DNA from: an uncultured Luteitalea sp.
Lineage (GTDB): Bacteria; Acidobacteriota; Vicinamibacteria; Vicinamibacterales; Vicinamibacteraceae
Reading direction: 5' to 3'
DNA length: 64,000 nucleotides
Assembly (NCBI GenBank): GCA_934541105.1
Contig: CAKTDA010000006.1
Coordinates: 62,001 to 126,000 of the forward strand
The translations under genes and the position numbers were made by a program. Below, piece after piece: positions 34,566 to 43,439 of this stretch (positions are counted from its first letter, which is position 1; every line of letters begins with the position of its first letter). A model generated the notes under the pieces. The model searched no databases. It had not been told where the DNA came from and was given only the letters and a program-made list of their open reading frames with translations.

Positions 34566-36131
34566 ATGCACGTGCGCGCATGCGGCCGGTGGGCCGCCGT
34601 CCTTGCTGTCCTGATTGCGGCGTCGGCCCCCGCCGCCGCGCGACAGGACCGGCCGACGACGCCCGTGCCGCCCGGCGCGGCGCGCGTGGACCCTCACGTC
34701 GAACGCGTCCGCATCGTCGTGCTCACCGACGTCGCCAACGAGCCGGACGACCAGATGTCGCTCGTGCGGTTCCTCGTGTACGCGAACCACTTCGACGTCG
34801 AAGGGCTGATCGCGACGACATCCACGTGGCTGAGGAGTGGCGTCAGGCCCGACGTGCTGCGTGATGTCGTCGGCGCGTATGGCGAGGTGCAGCCGATGCT
34901 GCTGCGGCACGCGCCCGGCTTCCCGCCAGCCGGGGCGCTCCTCGAGACGATTGCTGCCGGGCAGCCAGGCTACGGCATGGCAGCCGTCGGCGACGGGAAG
35001 GCATCGGCCGGATCGGATCGCCTGCTGAAGGCCATGCTGCGAGACGACCCGCGCCCGCTCTGGGTCACCGCATGGGGCGGCGCCAACACGCTCGCGCAGG
35101 CGCTCCTCGATGCCCGCCGTACGCTGTCGCCCGACACGCTCCGCACGGCCGTCGCGCGCCTCCGGGTGTATGCCATCAGCGACCAGGACGATGCCGGTGC
35201 GTGGCTGCGCCGGGAGTTCCCCGACCTCCACTACATCGCATCGCCTTCGACACAGGACGGCGAGGAGTACGCATCGGCCACGTGGACGGGCATCAGCGGC
35301 GATCTCTTCTACAGGAACGCACCGGGCGCCGATTTCTCGACGTTCACCGATGCCTGGGTCGACGCGAACATCAGGGCACGCGGGCCGCTCGGGCGCTACT
35401 ACCCGTATCCGTGCTGCATCCACGAAGGCGACACGCCGTCGTTCCTCGGTCTCGTGGACAACGGGCTCGGGAGCGCAATGCATCCGAGCCACGGGGGATG
35501 GGGTGGGCGCTACGTCTGGCGACGACCACGCGGCGAGCCGCGAGCGTTCTGGACCAACGGCGGCGACTCGTATCCTGGCGGCGACACGTCGCGCGACACC
35601 GTCGTCGGCACGGACGGCACCGCGCACACGACCGATCAGGCCACGATCTGGCGGTGGCGCACCGCGTTCCAGCACGACTTCGCCGCGCGCATGGCGTGGA
35701 CCGTCCGCGAGCCGACGGCAGCCAACCACAACCCGGTCGTCGTGGTGAACGGCCACGAGGGCCTGGCGCCAATCGCGGTCGACGCCACGATTGGCTCGCC
35801 GCTCGTGCTCGATGCGACGGGCACCGCGGATCCGGACGGCGACGCGCTGTCGTACCGCTGGTGGTTCTATCCGGAAGCGGGCACGGGCGTGCCGGGGCGG
35901 CCCGTGGCGATTGGGACCGGCGGCGCCCCGCTACCCCCGGTCGCCGGTGTCTCGCCGCCTGCGGCACGGGGCATCAGGCCGTCACCGCGCATCGAGATTA
36001 CCGGCGCCGCGAGCGGGCGCGCGACCATCACCCCGCGCGTCCGCGGCACGGCGCACGTGATCCTCGAAGTGACAGACGACGGCGAGCCGTCGCTCACCGG
36101 GTACCGGCGCGTCATCGTGACCATCCGCTGA
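34566..36131 (+). CDS. Secreted DUF1593 protein (nucleoside-hydrolase-like)
   Basis: A 521-residue exported protein. After a signal peptide (hydrophobic 9-24, cleavage near AAARQ) the N-terminal 300 residues match DUF1593: the metal-site-like TDVANEPDDQMS (54-65) resembles the DxDxxxDD motif of nucleoside hydrolases, and RPLWVTAWGGANTLAQAL and HPSHGGWGGRYV are typical. The C-terminal 130 residues look like an Ig-like/PKD-type beta sandwich (DATGTADPDGDALSYRWWFYPE). The ribosome site GGGGAG is five bases from the ATG. Divergence from ribokinase suggests a ribose-releasing activity, but family members from polysaccharide degraders have been annotated as carbohydrate-binding, so the substrate is open. 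Confidence 0.85.
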   Translation: MHVRACGRWAAVLAVLIAASAPAAARQDRPTTPVPPGAARVDPHVERVRIVVLTDVANEPDDQMSLVRFLVYANHFDVEGLIATTSTWLRSGVRPDVLRDVVGAYGEVQPMLLRHAPGFPPAGALLETIAAGQPGYGMAAVGDGKASAGSDRLLKAMLRDDPRPLWVTAWGGANTLAQALLDARRTLSPDTLRTAVARLRVYAISDQDDAGAWLRREFPDLHYIASPSTQDGEEYASATWTGISGDLFYRNAPGADFSTFTDAWVDANIRARGPLGRYYPYPCCIHEGDTPSFLGLVDNGLGSAMHPSHGGWGGRYVWRRPRGEPRAFWTNGGDSYPGGDTSRDTVVGTDGTAHTTDQATIWRWRTAFQHDFAARMAWTVREPTAANHNPVVVVNGHEGLAPIAVDATIGSPLVLDATGTADPDGDALSYRWWFYPEAGTGVPGRPVAIGTGGAPLPPVAGVSPPAARGIRPSPRIEITGAASGRATITPRVRGTAHVILEVTDDGEPSLTGYRRVIVTIR

Positions 36132-36198
36132 ACGGGCCGGGCTCGGCCTGCAGCCAGCCCGTCGCCTGTGCTATCAAGGGAAGCTGGAGTCCACCCCG

Positions 36199-38352
36199 AT
36201 GCGCCACCTCCTGCCTCTTGCCATGACCGCACCGATCATCGTGGCCGCCGCGACGGCCGCGGCCGCCCAGTCCGCCGTTCCACCAGCTCCGCCCGCACCG
36301 TCCGCCTACCCGAAGACGCGTACGGTGGACCATATCGACGACTACTTCGGCACGAAGGTCGCCGACCCGTACCGCTGGCTGGAAGACGACAACGCCGCCG
36401 ACACGAAGGCGTGGGTCGAGGCGCAGAATGCGGTCACCTTCGCGTATCTCGGGCAGATCCCCGCGCGCGACGACATCAGGACGCGGCTCACCACCTTGTG
36501 GAACTACGAGCGCTACGGCCTGCCGCGCAAGCGCGGCGCGCACTACGTCTTCACGCGCAACGACGGCCTCCAGAACCAGGCCGTCTTCCATCGGACGACG
36601 AGCCTCGACGCGGCGCCCGACGTGCTGCTCGACCCGAACACGCTCTCGCCGGACGGCACCATCGCGGTCGGCAGCACGACGTTCTCCGACGACGGGCGCT
36701 ACATGGCGTACTCGCTCTCGGAGAGCGGCTCGGACTGGATCCGGTGGAAGGTGCGCGAGGTGGCCACCGGCAAGGACACCACCGACGAGATCCGCTGGTC
36801 GAAGTTCTCGACGGCCGCGTGGCTGAAGGACGGGTCCGGGTTCTTCTACAGCCGGTTCGACGCGCCGGAGGACGGCGAGGCGCTGACCGGCGTCAACAAG
36901 AACCAGAAGGTCTACTTCCACGCGCTCGGCACCTCGCAGGATGCCGACACGCTGGCCTACGCGCGCCCGGACGAGCCGGACTGGGGCCTCGTGGCCGACG
37001 TCACCGACGACGGCAGGTACCTGCTGATCTACCAGAGCGAAGGCACCGACCCGCGCAACCGCGTGTTCGTGAAGGACCTCACACGGCCCGACGCGAAGGT
37101 CGAGCCGTTCCTCGATGCATTCGACGCCTCGTACTCGATCGTCGGCAACGACGGCGCCACGTTCTATGTGCTCACCAACCAGGGCGCGCCGCGCAAGCGT
37201 CTGGTCGCCATCACGCTCGGACAGCCCCTGCCGTCGGCCTGGAAGACCCTGATTGCCGAAGGCCCGAAGCAGGACGTGCTCGCCGATGTGACCATGGCGG
37301 CGGATCACTTCGTCGTCACCTGGCAGATCGACGCGCAGAACACGGTGCGCATCCACGGCATCGACGGCACCCTGAAGCACGACGTCGCGCTGCCGACGAT
37401 TGGCGCCGTGTCGGTCTCCGGGCGCCGCGATCAGGCGGAAGCCTTCTACGCGTTCTCGTCGTTCGCATACCCGACGACCATCTACCGTCTCGACGTCGCG
37501 CGCGGCACCAGCACGGTCTTCAGGCAGCCGAAGGTCGCGTTCGACCCCGCGGACTACGAGACGGCGCAGGTCTTCTACACGTCGAAGGACGGCACGCGCG
37601 TCCCGATGTTCATCACGCACAGGAAGGGCCTGCAGCGCACGGGCGCCAACCCCACGTACCTGTACGGCTACGGGGGCTTCGACATCTCGCTGACGCCGGG
37701 GTTCTCGCCGGCAAACCTCGCGTGGATGGAGATGGGCGGCATCTACGCCGTCGCCAACCTCCGCGGCGGCGGCGAGTACGGCAAGGCGTGGCACGACGCG
37801 GGACGGCTCGCGAACAAGCAGAACGTCTTCGACGACTTCATCGCCGCGGCCGAGTACCTGATTCGCGAGAAGTACACCTCCACGCCGAAGCTCGCCATCG
37901 GCGGCGGCAGCAACGGCGGCCTGCTCGTCGGTGCCGTGATGACGCAGCGCCCTGATCTGTTCGCCGCGGCGCTCCCGGCCGTCGGCGTGATGGACATGCT
38001 GCGCTTCCACGAGTTCACCATCGGCTGGGCGTGGAAGTCCGACTACGGCAGTTCGGAAACGAAGGAGGGCTTCGACGTCCTCTACAAGTACTCCCCCCTG
38101 CACAACCTGAAGCCGGGCACCGCCTACCCGGCGACGATGGTCACGACCGCGGACCACGACGACCGCGTGGTGCCGGCCCACAGCTTCAAGTTCGCCGCCG
38201 CCCTCCAGGCCGCGCACAAGGGGCCGCAACCGGTACTGATCCGCATCGAGACGAAGGCCGGCCACGGCGCCGGCAAGCCGACGAGCAAGCTGATCGAGGA
38301 AGCCGCCGACAGGTGGGCGTTCCTCGTCGCGAATCTCGGAATGTCGCGGTAA
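36199..38352 (+). CDS. Prolyl oligopeptidase (S9A), exported
   Basis: A 717-residue serine peptidase of family S9A cleaving short peptides after proline. A signal peptide (cleavage near AAAAQ) is followed by the conserved start TVDHIDDYFGTKVADPYRWL, a seven-bladed beta-propeller (about 90-440) and the alpha/beta-hydrolase domain. The catalytic triad is S571 in GGGSNGGLLV, the Asp in TADHDDRVV and the His in KAGHGAGKPT. Length is that of the family. A GGAG lies nine bases upstream of the ATG. It follows the DUF1593 gene by 67 bases on the same strand and may be read with it; together with the M2 peptidase it points to peptide scavenging in the periplasm. Confidence 0.95.
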   Translation: MRHLLPLAMTAPIIVAAATAAAAQSAVPPAPPAPSAYPKTRTVDHIDDYFGTKVADPYRWLEDDNAADTKAWVEAQNAVTFAYLGQIPARDDIRTRLTTLWNYERYGLPRKRGAHYVFTRNDGLQNQAVFHRTTSLDAAPDVLLDPNTLSPDGTIAVGSTTFSDDGRYMAYSLSESGSDWIRWKVREVATGKDTTDEIRWSKFSTAAWLKDGSGFFYSRFDAPEDGEALTGVNKNQKVYFHALGTSQDADTLAYARPDEPDWGLVADVTDDGRYLLIYQSEGTDPRNRVFVKDLTRPDAKVEPFLDAFDASYSIVGNDGATFYVLTNQGAPRKRLVAITLGQPLPSAWKTLIAEGPKQDVLADVTMAADHFVVTWQIDAQNTVRIHGIDGTLKHDVALPTIGAVSVSGRRDQAEAFYAFSSFAYPTTIYRLDVARGTSTVFRQPKVAFDPADYETAQVFYTSKDGTRVPMFITHRKGLQRTGANPTYLYGYGGFDISLTPGFSPANLAWMEMGGIYAVANLRGGGEYGKAWHDAGRLANKQNVFDDFIAAAEYLIREKYTSTPKLAIGGGSNGGLLVGAVMTQRPDLFAAALPAVGVMDMLRFHEFTIGWAWKSDYGSSETKEGFDVLYKYSPLHNLKPGTAYPATMVTTADHDDRVVPAHSFKFAAALQAAHKGPQPVLIRIETKAGHGAGKPTSKLIEEAADRWAFLVANLGMSR

Positions 38353-38361
38353 GGGGTTCCC

Positions 38362-39831
38362 TTACGGGGCTGGCTTGTAGAGCAGCCCCGTCTCTTTCAG
38401 CAGCGGGTCGTCGATCGCGCGCATCCACTCGCGCAGACGCTGCTCCAGGGCACGCCGGCGCTCGCGCTGCCCCTGCGCGTTCCACAGGTTCTTCAACTCC
38501 CCCGGATCGGCGCGCAGGTCGAACAACTGGTCCTTCGTCGTCGTGCCGTACGACCGCACGAGCTTCCAGTCCGTCGTCCGGATCATCCGCAGGTGCGCGA
38601 TCGCGTAGTGGTGGATGTCGTACTGCCCGAAGACGGCGTCGCGCCACGACGCGACGGGCTCGCCGCGCAGCAGTGGCGACAGGTCGCGGCCGTGCCGCGG
38701 CGCGTCGGCAGGCATTCGCACACCGGCAAGCGAGAGCAGCGTCGGGTACGCGTCCTCGAACGACACGAGCTCGTGTACGACACGCCCCCCGCCCGCGATG
38801 CCCGCTCCCCGCACGACGAGCGGCGGCTTCAGCGACGTGTCGAACATGTTCGGCATCGTCGGGCCGTTGACGCCGCCGGCAATCCAGGTGCCGTTGCCCT
38901 TCGTGTGCAGGCCGTGGTGCCCGATGTTGTAGCCGTGGTCGCTCGTGAATATCACGATCGTCGATCGATCGAGGCCGGCATCCTCGAGCGCCGCGAGCAG
39001 GCGCCCGATGTTGCGATCCACCGAATGGATGCTGGCGTAGTAGTCGCGCGTCCACTGCCGGACCTGCGCGGCATCGAGGCCGGGGAAGACGGGAATGGCA
39101 ATCGCCGTCTCGCGGAACGGCGCCATGTCGGCATCGGGCACGGGGCCGTACGGCGTATGTGGCGCGCGGAAGTGCACCGACAACGCGAACGGGCGCGCGT
39201 CCTGCTGCCGGATGAACGCAAGCGCCGCGTCGGTCATCACGTCGGGCTCCGGGCCCTCGACCACCCGCTCCTCGCCGTCGATCCAGATGCGCGGGTTCAT
39301 CGGCGTGGTCCCGCCACCGAGGAAGCCCGTGAAGTGTCCGTACCCGTGCTGCGTCGGATGAAAGCGCGGCTGCGTGCCCAGGTGCCACTTGCCGACGAGC
39401 CCCGTCCTGTACCCGGCTCGCTGCAGCGCCCCGGGCCACGTCGCGGTGCCTGGCGGCAGCCCGACGCCGGCCTCTGCCTCGGCAGGGTTGATCCAGTCGG
39501 TGATGCCGACCTCGGTACCGTAGCGTCCCGAGATGAGCGTGGCGCGGCTCGGCGAACAGACGGGTGATGGAGTGAACGCGTGCGTGAAGCGCACGCCCTC
39601 GCGCGCGAGGCGGTCGATGTGCGGCGTTCGCGCATCGGTGTTCCCGTAAGCGCCGACCGACCATTCCGCCTGGTCGTCGGTGACGATGAACAGGATGTTT
39701 CGGGGCTGGGGATTCGGGACTCGGGATTCGAGGGCCGGCGCGCCGTCTGCCGATGTGGGGGCCGGACGCGAGAGTGCCAGCGCGGCGAGGCACGCGAGCA
39801 CCCCCGCGAGGCCACGCTGCGCCCGAGTCAT
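38362..39831 (-). CDS. Exported sulfatase (type I, formylglycine-dependent)
   Basis: A 489-residue arylsulfatase-type enzyme, exported by a signal peptide (residues 8-20 hydrophobic). The metal site TDDQ (51-54) and the maturation motif C92-S-P-S-R in VCSPSRATLISGRYG are intact; C92 would be oxidised to formylglycine. Further family sites are FTSDHGYNIGHHG and KGNGTWIAGG. A maturing enzyme (FGE or anSME) is not in the window. The linker after the signal peptide (residues 35-45) is encoded by a GGGATTC-type DNA repeat. The ATG overlaps the SufE stop (ATGA). The substrate sulfate ester, perhaps of a polysaccharide, cannot be told. Confidence 0.93.
   Translation of the reverse strand: MTRAQRGLAGVLACLAALALSRPAPTSADGAPALESRVPNPQPRNILFIVTDDQAEWSVGAYGNTDARTPHIDRLAREGVRFTHAFTPSPVCSPSRATLISGRYGTEVGITDWINPAEAEAGVGLPPGTATWPGALQRAGYRTGLVGKWHLGTQPRFHPTQHGYGHFTGFLGGGTTPMNPRIWIDGEERVVEGPEPDVMTDAALAFIRQQDARPFALSVHFRAPHTPYGPVPDADMAPFRETAIAIPVFPGLDAAQVRQWTRDYYASIHSVDRNIGRLLAALEDAGLDRSTIVIFTSDHGYNIGHHGLHTKGNGTWIAGGVNGPTMPNMFDTSLKPPLVVRGAGIAGGGRVVHELVSFEDAYPTLLSLAGVRMPADAPRHGRDLSPLLRGEPVASWRDAVFGQYDIHHYAIAHLRMIRTTDWKLVRSYGTTTKDQLFDLRADPGELKNLWNAQGQRERRRALEQRLREWMRAIDDPLLKETGLLYKPAP
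39701..39733. repeat. Short GGGATTC/GGGACTC repeat inside the sulfatase gene
   Basis: Three or four imperfect heptamers (GGGGATTC, GGGACTC, GGGATTC on the plus strand) encode residues about 34-44 of the sulfatase, the linker between signal peptide and catalytic domain. Similar GGGTTC/GGGATC units lie between genes at 43349-43376. Confidence 0.6.
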
Positions 39832-40274
39832 GCCGGCGCGTTCTTCAGCGCGTGGCGCGTGAGCGCCTGCACGGCCAGCACCATCGACTTGAGCCCGAGC
39901 CCCTTGCCCATCGAGATGTTCTGGCGGAACACGCGCTCGACGATGCCGGGGTCGAGCGCGAGGACGTCCTCGGGAGGCTGGCCGGAGTAGACGTCGTCGA
40001 GGATTCGCGCGAGCGCCTTGGCCGAGATGCCGCTCGGGTTCTCGACCGCGAAGTGGAGTTGCAGCGTCCGGTCAGGGCGCAGTGCCGCCCACACGTACGC
40101 CTCGGACTCGCACTGCGGCACCTGGTGGCTCTTCGGGAACGGGCGCGTCGCCACTTCCGGAGGCACCTCGCGGAAGCTGTCGGCCAGGCCGATCAACAGA
40201 TCGGCCCGGCTCGACGGGTCCGCGAACATGTCGAGCGTCTCCTGCAGCGCGTCGAGTTTCTCTTGCGTTGTCAT
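39828..40274 (-). CDS. sufE: SufE-like cysteine desulfuration protein
   Basis: A 148-residue sulfur acceptor of the SufE/CsdE family, which takes persulfide sulfur from the cysteine desulfurase SufS and passes it to SufBCD for Fe-S cluster assembly. The acceptor cysteine is C55 in HQVPQCESEAYVW, and the C-terminal GLGLKSMVLAVQ is typical. Neither SufS nor SufBCD is present nearby. Instead a rhodanese-type sulfurtransferase is encoded 16 bases upstream and a sulfatase overlaps its stop. This raises the possibility that it serves a local sulfur-relay role as well as the general one. Confidence 0.92.
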   Translation of the reverse strand: MTTQEKLDALQETLDMFADPSSRADLLIGLADSFREVPPEVATRPFPKSHQVPQCESEAYVWAALRPDRTLQLHFAVENPSGISAKALARILDDVYSGQPPEDVLALDPGIVERVFRQNISMGKGLGLKSMVLAVQALTRHALKNAPA

Positions 40275-40290
40275 TCCGGGCGTTCGGCGT

Positions 40291-41166
40291 TTACTGCTCG
40301 CCCCCCTGTTCGACCGGCACGCCGACGAGGTTGCCCCACTCGGTCCAGCTGCCGTCGTAGTTCCTGATCTTGTCGAACCCGAGCAGGTACTTCAACGTGA
40401 ACCATGTGTGGCTGCTGCGCTCGCCGATGCGGCAATAGGCGATCGTCTCCTGCGTCGGGTCGAGCTGCTTTTCCTCGAGGTAGATCTTCCGCAGCTCGTC
40501 GGCCGGCTTGAACGTGCCGTCCTCGGCGTTGACCGCACGCACCCAGGGCACGCTCTTCGCGCCGGGAATGTGGCCGCCACGGAGCGCGCCCTCGTTCGGG
40601 TACTCGGGCATGTGCAGCTTCGCACCGGTGAACTCGTCGGGCGAGCGCACGTCCACGAGTTGCCCGCCGGCCTCCATGTGTGAACGCACGCGCTCGCGGA
40701 ATGCGCGGTGCTCGTCGTCGTGCCTCGCGGTCGGCACCGGATACGACGAGGCGGCGTAGCCCGGCACCTCGCGCGTCAGCGGACGGTCTTCCTTCTCCCA
40801 CTTCAGGCGGCCGCCGTCGAGAATCCTCGCGTTCGTGTGGCCGAACAGCTGGAAGACCCAGAACGAGTAGCACGCCCACCAGTTGTTGCGGTCGCCGTAG
40901 AAGACCACCGTGGTCTCTGGCGTGATGCCGAAGCGCGACATGAGCGCCGCGAAAGCCTCTGCCGGGATGTAGTCGCGCCGCAGCGGATCGTTCAGGTCGG
41001 TCGTCCAGTCGATCTGGACGGCGCCCGGGATGTGACCGGATGGGTAGACGAGCGGATCCTCGTTGGACTCGACGAGCCGCACGGCCGGATCCTGCACGTG
41101 TTCGGCCACCCATGCGGTGGAGACGAGCGCATCGGGACGGGCATAGCCCTTTTCAGCAATGGACAT
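40291..41166 (-). CDS. Sulfurtransferase (tandem rhodanese, thiosulfate/3-mercaptopyruvate type)
   Basis: A 291-residue two-domain rhodanese. The inactive N-terminal domain (about 10-140) ends in ILDGGRLKWEKE, the interdomain signature, and the C-terminal domain carries the active loop C245-R-I-G-E-R-S in AYCRIGERSSHTWF, the CRxGxR type of thiosulfate sulfurtransferases. It transfers sulfane sulfur to cyanide or thiols. The ATG at 41166 has GGAG six bases upstream; an ATG four codons earlier (41178) is less likely. The next gene downstream is sufE, which could be its acceptor. Confidence 0.93.
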   Translation of the reverse strand: MSIAEKGYARPDALVSTAWVAEHVQDPAVRLVESNEDPLVYPSGHIPGAVQIDWTTDLNDPLRRDYIPAEAFAALMSRFGITPETTVVFYGDRNNWWACYSFWVFQLFGHTNARILDGGRLKWEKEDRPLTREVPGYAASSYPVPTARHDDEHRAFRERVRSHMEAGGQLVDVRSPDEFTGAKLHMPEYPNEGALRGGHIPGAKSVPWVRAVNAEDGTFKPADELRKIYLEEKQLDPTQETIAYCRIGERSSHTWFTLKYLLGFDKIRNYDGSWTEWGNLVGVPVEQGGEQ

Positions 41167-41196
41167 ATCGGACTCCATGATCAGCAGGATTCTCCC

Positions 41197-42477
41197 TCAA
41201 TCGGCCTCCTGCCGTCGCATGCCTGCGACGAACGTGACGAGGGCCACGGCGAGGAGGATGGCGCACGGCCACGCCATCTCGCGCGCGGAGAAGTCGCGCC
41301 AGATCGCGCCCTCGAGGCCCAGGATCGCCCAGCTGACCGGGCTGAGGTGGCTGAGCGCCGCCAGCCATGGCGGCATCACCATGAGCGGGATCATCGCGCC
41401 GCCGAGCAGGAACAGCGGCATCATCACCGCCGGCCCCATGCCGCCGATGCCGTGCTCGGTGCGCGCCATCGACGCGAGCAGCAGGATGATCCCGACAAAC
41501 GCGGCCGAGGTGCAGACGATGGCCGCCGCGAGCCCGGGCCACGACGAGGGCGTGACCCCGAAGGCCGTGACGCCGAGCGCCAGCAGCACGGCCTCGACGA
41601 TCAGGATGGCGACGAAGGCCGCGAGCGACTTGCCGGCAAGCACCTGGGCCTTCGAGAGCGGCGCCACCTGGAGCCGCACGAGGGTACCGCGCACCCGTTC
41701 GGACACGAACGTCGTGCCGAATGCCATCACGCACCCGAAGACGGCCCACAGCATGGCCATCGGGAACGTCACGTCGTAGCCGTTGCTCGGTCCGCGTCGC
41801 TTCGTCCGCTGGAGGTCCTGCATCGTGATGCGCAGCGGCTCGAAGGTGGCGCCGCTCGTCCCCGAACCGCCGTCGGCGGTCATGCCCTGCACGCCTGGCG
41901 TCGCGAGGAACGCATCGAGCTGGCCGAGGAACGTCTCGAGCGCGGGCTGGCTCGCGGCCTCGCCACTCGCGCGCAGGTCCGCCAGCGCGTCCTGCACGCT
42001 GCGGCGACCCGCGGCCGGATCCGTGAACAGCGTCTGGAGCCGCTCGGCGCCCTGCTGCATCAGCAGCCCTTCGAGCATGCCGCGCTCGGCCTGGCGGCTC
42101 GGATCGATGTGGACCTCGACCTCCGGCGGCTCGCCGTGGAACAGTCGGCCGGAGGCTTCGCCGAAGCCCGGGCGCAGGACGACCGCGGCCGTGCGCTGCC
42201 CGCGCCGTACGGCGTCGAGGGCCTCGACCCGTGTCGCACGCGTGGCCTCGAACACATCGCGCGTCACCAGACGCTCGGCAAAGGCCGACGAGGCCGGCGA
42301 GCCGTCCTCGTCCACGACGGCGACCGCGATGCGCGGCGTCGCGTCGCTGCCGCCGCCGAAGAGCACGCCGAACATCACCGCGACGATCAGCGGCCAGACG
42401 AACGTGAAGAAGAGGGAGGCCCGCTGCCGGGTGAACGTGCGCAGGTCCTTGAGGGCAATCGCCAGGATCGGAGACAT
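41197..42477 (-). CDS. ABC-2 type transporter permease
   Basis: A 426-residue ABC-2 (YhgE/DrrB-like) permease: one N-terminal helix (about 20-40), a periplasmic domain of about 160 residues, then five or six helices in the C-terminal half with the conserved PLSKAQVLAGK elbow and a last helix followed by a basic end. The ATG at 42477 has GAGG six bases upstream; the TTG at 42489 that overlaps the ATPase stop is less likely. It forms an exporter with the ATPase encoded just upstream; periplasmic-loop composition suggests a drug or lipid exporter. Confidence 0.9.
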   Translation of the reverse strand: MSPILAIALKDLRTFTRQRASLFFTFVWPLIVAVMFGVLFGGGSDATPRIAVAVVDEDGSPASSAFAERLVTRDVFEATRATRVEALDAVRRGQRTAAVVLRPGFGEASGRLFHGEPPEVEVHIDPSRQAERGMLEGLLMQQGAERLQTLFTDPAAGRRSVQDALADLRASGEAASQPALETFLGQLDAFLATPGVQGMTADGGSGTSGATFEPLRITMQDLQRTKRRGPSNGYDVTFPMAMLWAVFGCVMAFGTTFVSERVRGTLVRLQVAPLSKAQVLAGKSLAAFVAILIVEAVLLALGVTAFGVTPSSWPGLAAAIVCTSAAFVGIILLLASMARTEHGIGGMGPAVMMPLFLLGGAMIPLMVMPPWLAALSHLSPVSWAILGLEGAIWRDFSAREMAWPCAILLAVALVTFVAGMRRQEAD

Positions 42478-42485
42478 CGGCAGCC

Positions 42486-43331
42486 TCAATCGCGCAACGT
42501 GCGCCCGGTGAGCGACAGGAACACCTGCTCGAGCGACGGCGTCTCGACGCGGAATGACTCGATGGGCGTACTTGCCGCGATCCGATTCAGCTCCGCCAGC
42601 GGATCGCGCGTGTCGGAGACGATGTCGCGGCCGCCTGCGCGGACCTGGAGGATCGGCGGGCCGCCGTGGGTCGCGACGAGGTTGGGCACGGTATCGAGCG
42701 CCAGCACCCTGCCCGCGTCGATGATCGCGACGCGATCGCAGAGCCGCACCGCCTCCTCCATGTAGTGCGTGCTGTACACGAGCGTGCGGCCCTGCGCCTT
42801 GAGTGCCGCGATGCTGTCGAAGATCGCGTTGCGCGACTGCGGGTCCACGCCGACCGTCGGCTCGTCGAGGAGCACGAGCTCCGGCTCGTGGAGGATGGCG
42901 GCCGCGATGTTGAGGCGCCGCTTCATGCCGCCCGAATAGGCCCCGACCCGGTCGCGCCGTCGATCCTCGAGACCCGCGACCGCCAGGGCCGCGTCCACGC
43001 GCGCGCGGAGCGCGTCGCCCGCCAGCCCGTAGAGCTGCCCGAAGAACGTCAGGTTCTCCTCGGCGCTGAGCAGGTCGTACACGGCGAGGTTCTGCGGCGC
43101 GAGACCGAGCCGGCGCCTGGCGTCGGGCGACGAGGGCGACCCGTGGCTGCCGATCCGCACGCTTCCGGCGTCTGGCCGGAGCAGCCCGACCGCCACGTGC
43201 ATCGTCGTGCTCTTGCCGGCGCCGTTCGGACCGAGCAGCCCGAGAATCTCGCCCTCCCGTACCTCCAGGGAGAGGTCGTCCACGGCCACGCGGGTGCCAT
43301 ACCGCTTCACGATGTGAGTGAGTACCAGCAC
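42486..43331 (-). CDS. ABC transporter ATP-binding protein (DrrA-like)
   Basis: A 281-residue ABC ATPase. Walker A is LGPNGAGKST, the Q loop LGLAPQN, the signature YSGGMKRRLNIA, Walker B LVLLDEPTVGVD and the switch His in VYSTHYMEE. The C-terminal 70 residues (RIAASTPIESFRVETPSLEQVFL) form the DrrA-type extension. The GTG at 43331 is chosen as the first codon before the strand VLTHIVKRYG; the frame stays open far upstream but is antisense to the gamma-glutamyltransferase gene. It pairs with the ABC-2 permease downstream. Between this start and the divergent ggt gene lies a GGGTTC repeat. Confidence 0.93.
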   Translation of the reverse strand: MLVLTHIVKRYGTRVAVDDLSLEVREGEILGLLGPNGAGKSTTMHVAVGLLRPDAGSVRIGSHGSPSSPDARRRLGLAPQNLAVYDLLSAEENLTFFGQLYGLAGDALRARVDAALAVAGLEDRRRDRVGAYSGGMKRRLNIAAAILHEPELVLLDEPTVGVDPQSRNAIFDSIAALKAQGRTLVYSTHYMEEAVRLCDRVAIIDAGRVLALDTVPNLVATHGGPPILQVRAGGRDIVSDTRDPLAELNRIAASTPIESFRVETPSLEQVFLSLTGRTLRD

Positions 43332-43348
43332 GGTGTCGGTGATCCTAT

Positions 43349-43376
43349 CCGGGTTCGGGGTTCCGGGATCGGGTAT
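43349..43376. repeat. GGGTTC/GGGATC short repeat in a divergent promoter region
   Basis: Four imperfect 6-9 base units (CCGGGTTCGGGGTTCCGGGATCGGG core) between the ABC ATPase and ggt starts. Related in type to the repeat inside the sulfatase gene at 39701. Confidence 0.55.
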
Positions 43377-43439
43377 CGCGCACGGCCGTTCTGCGGCATG
43401 ATGCGGCACGTCCGGCAATCCCGGGCGAGGCGACCCGAC

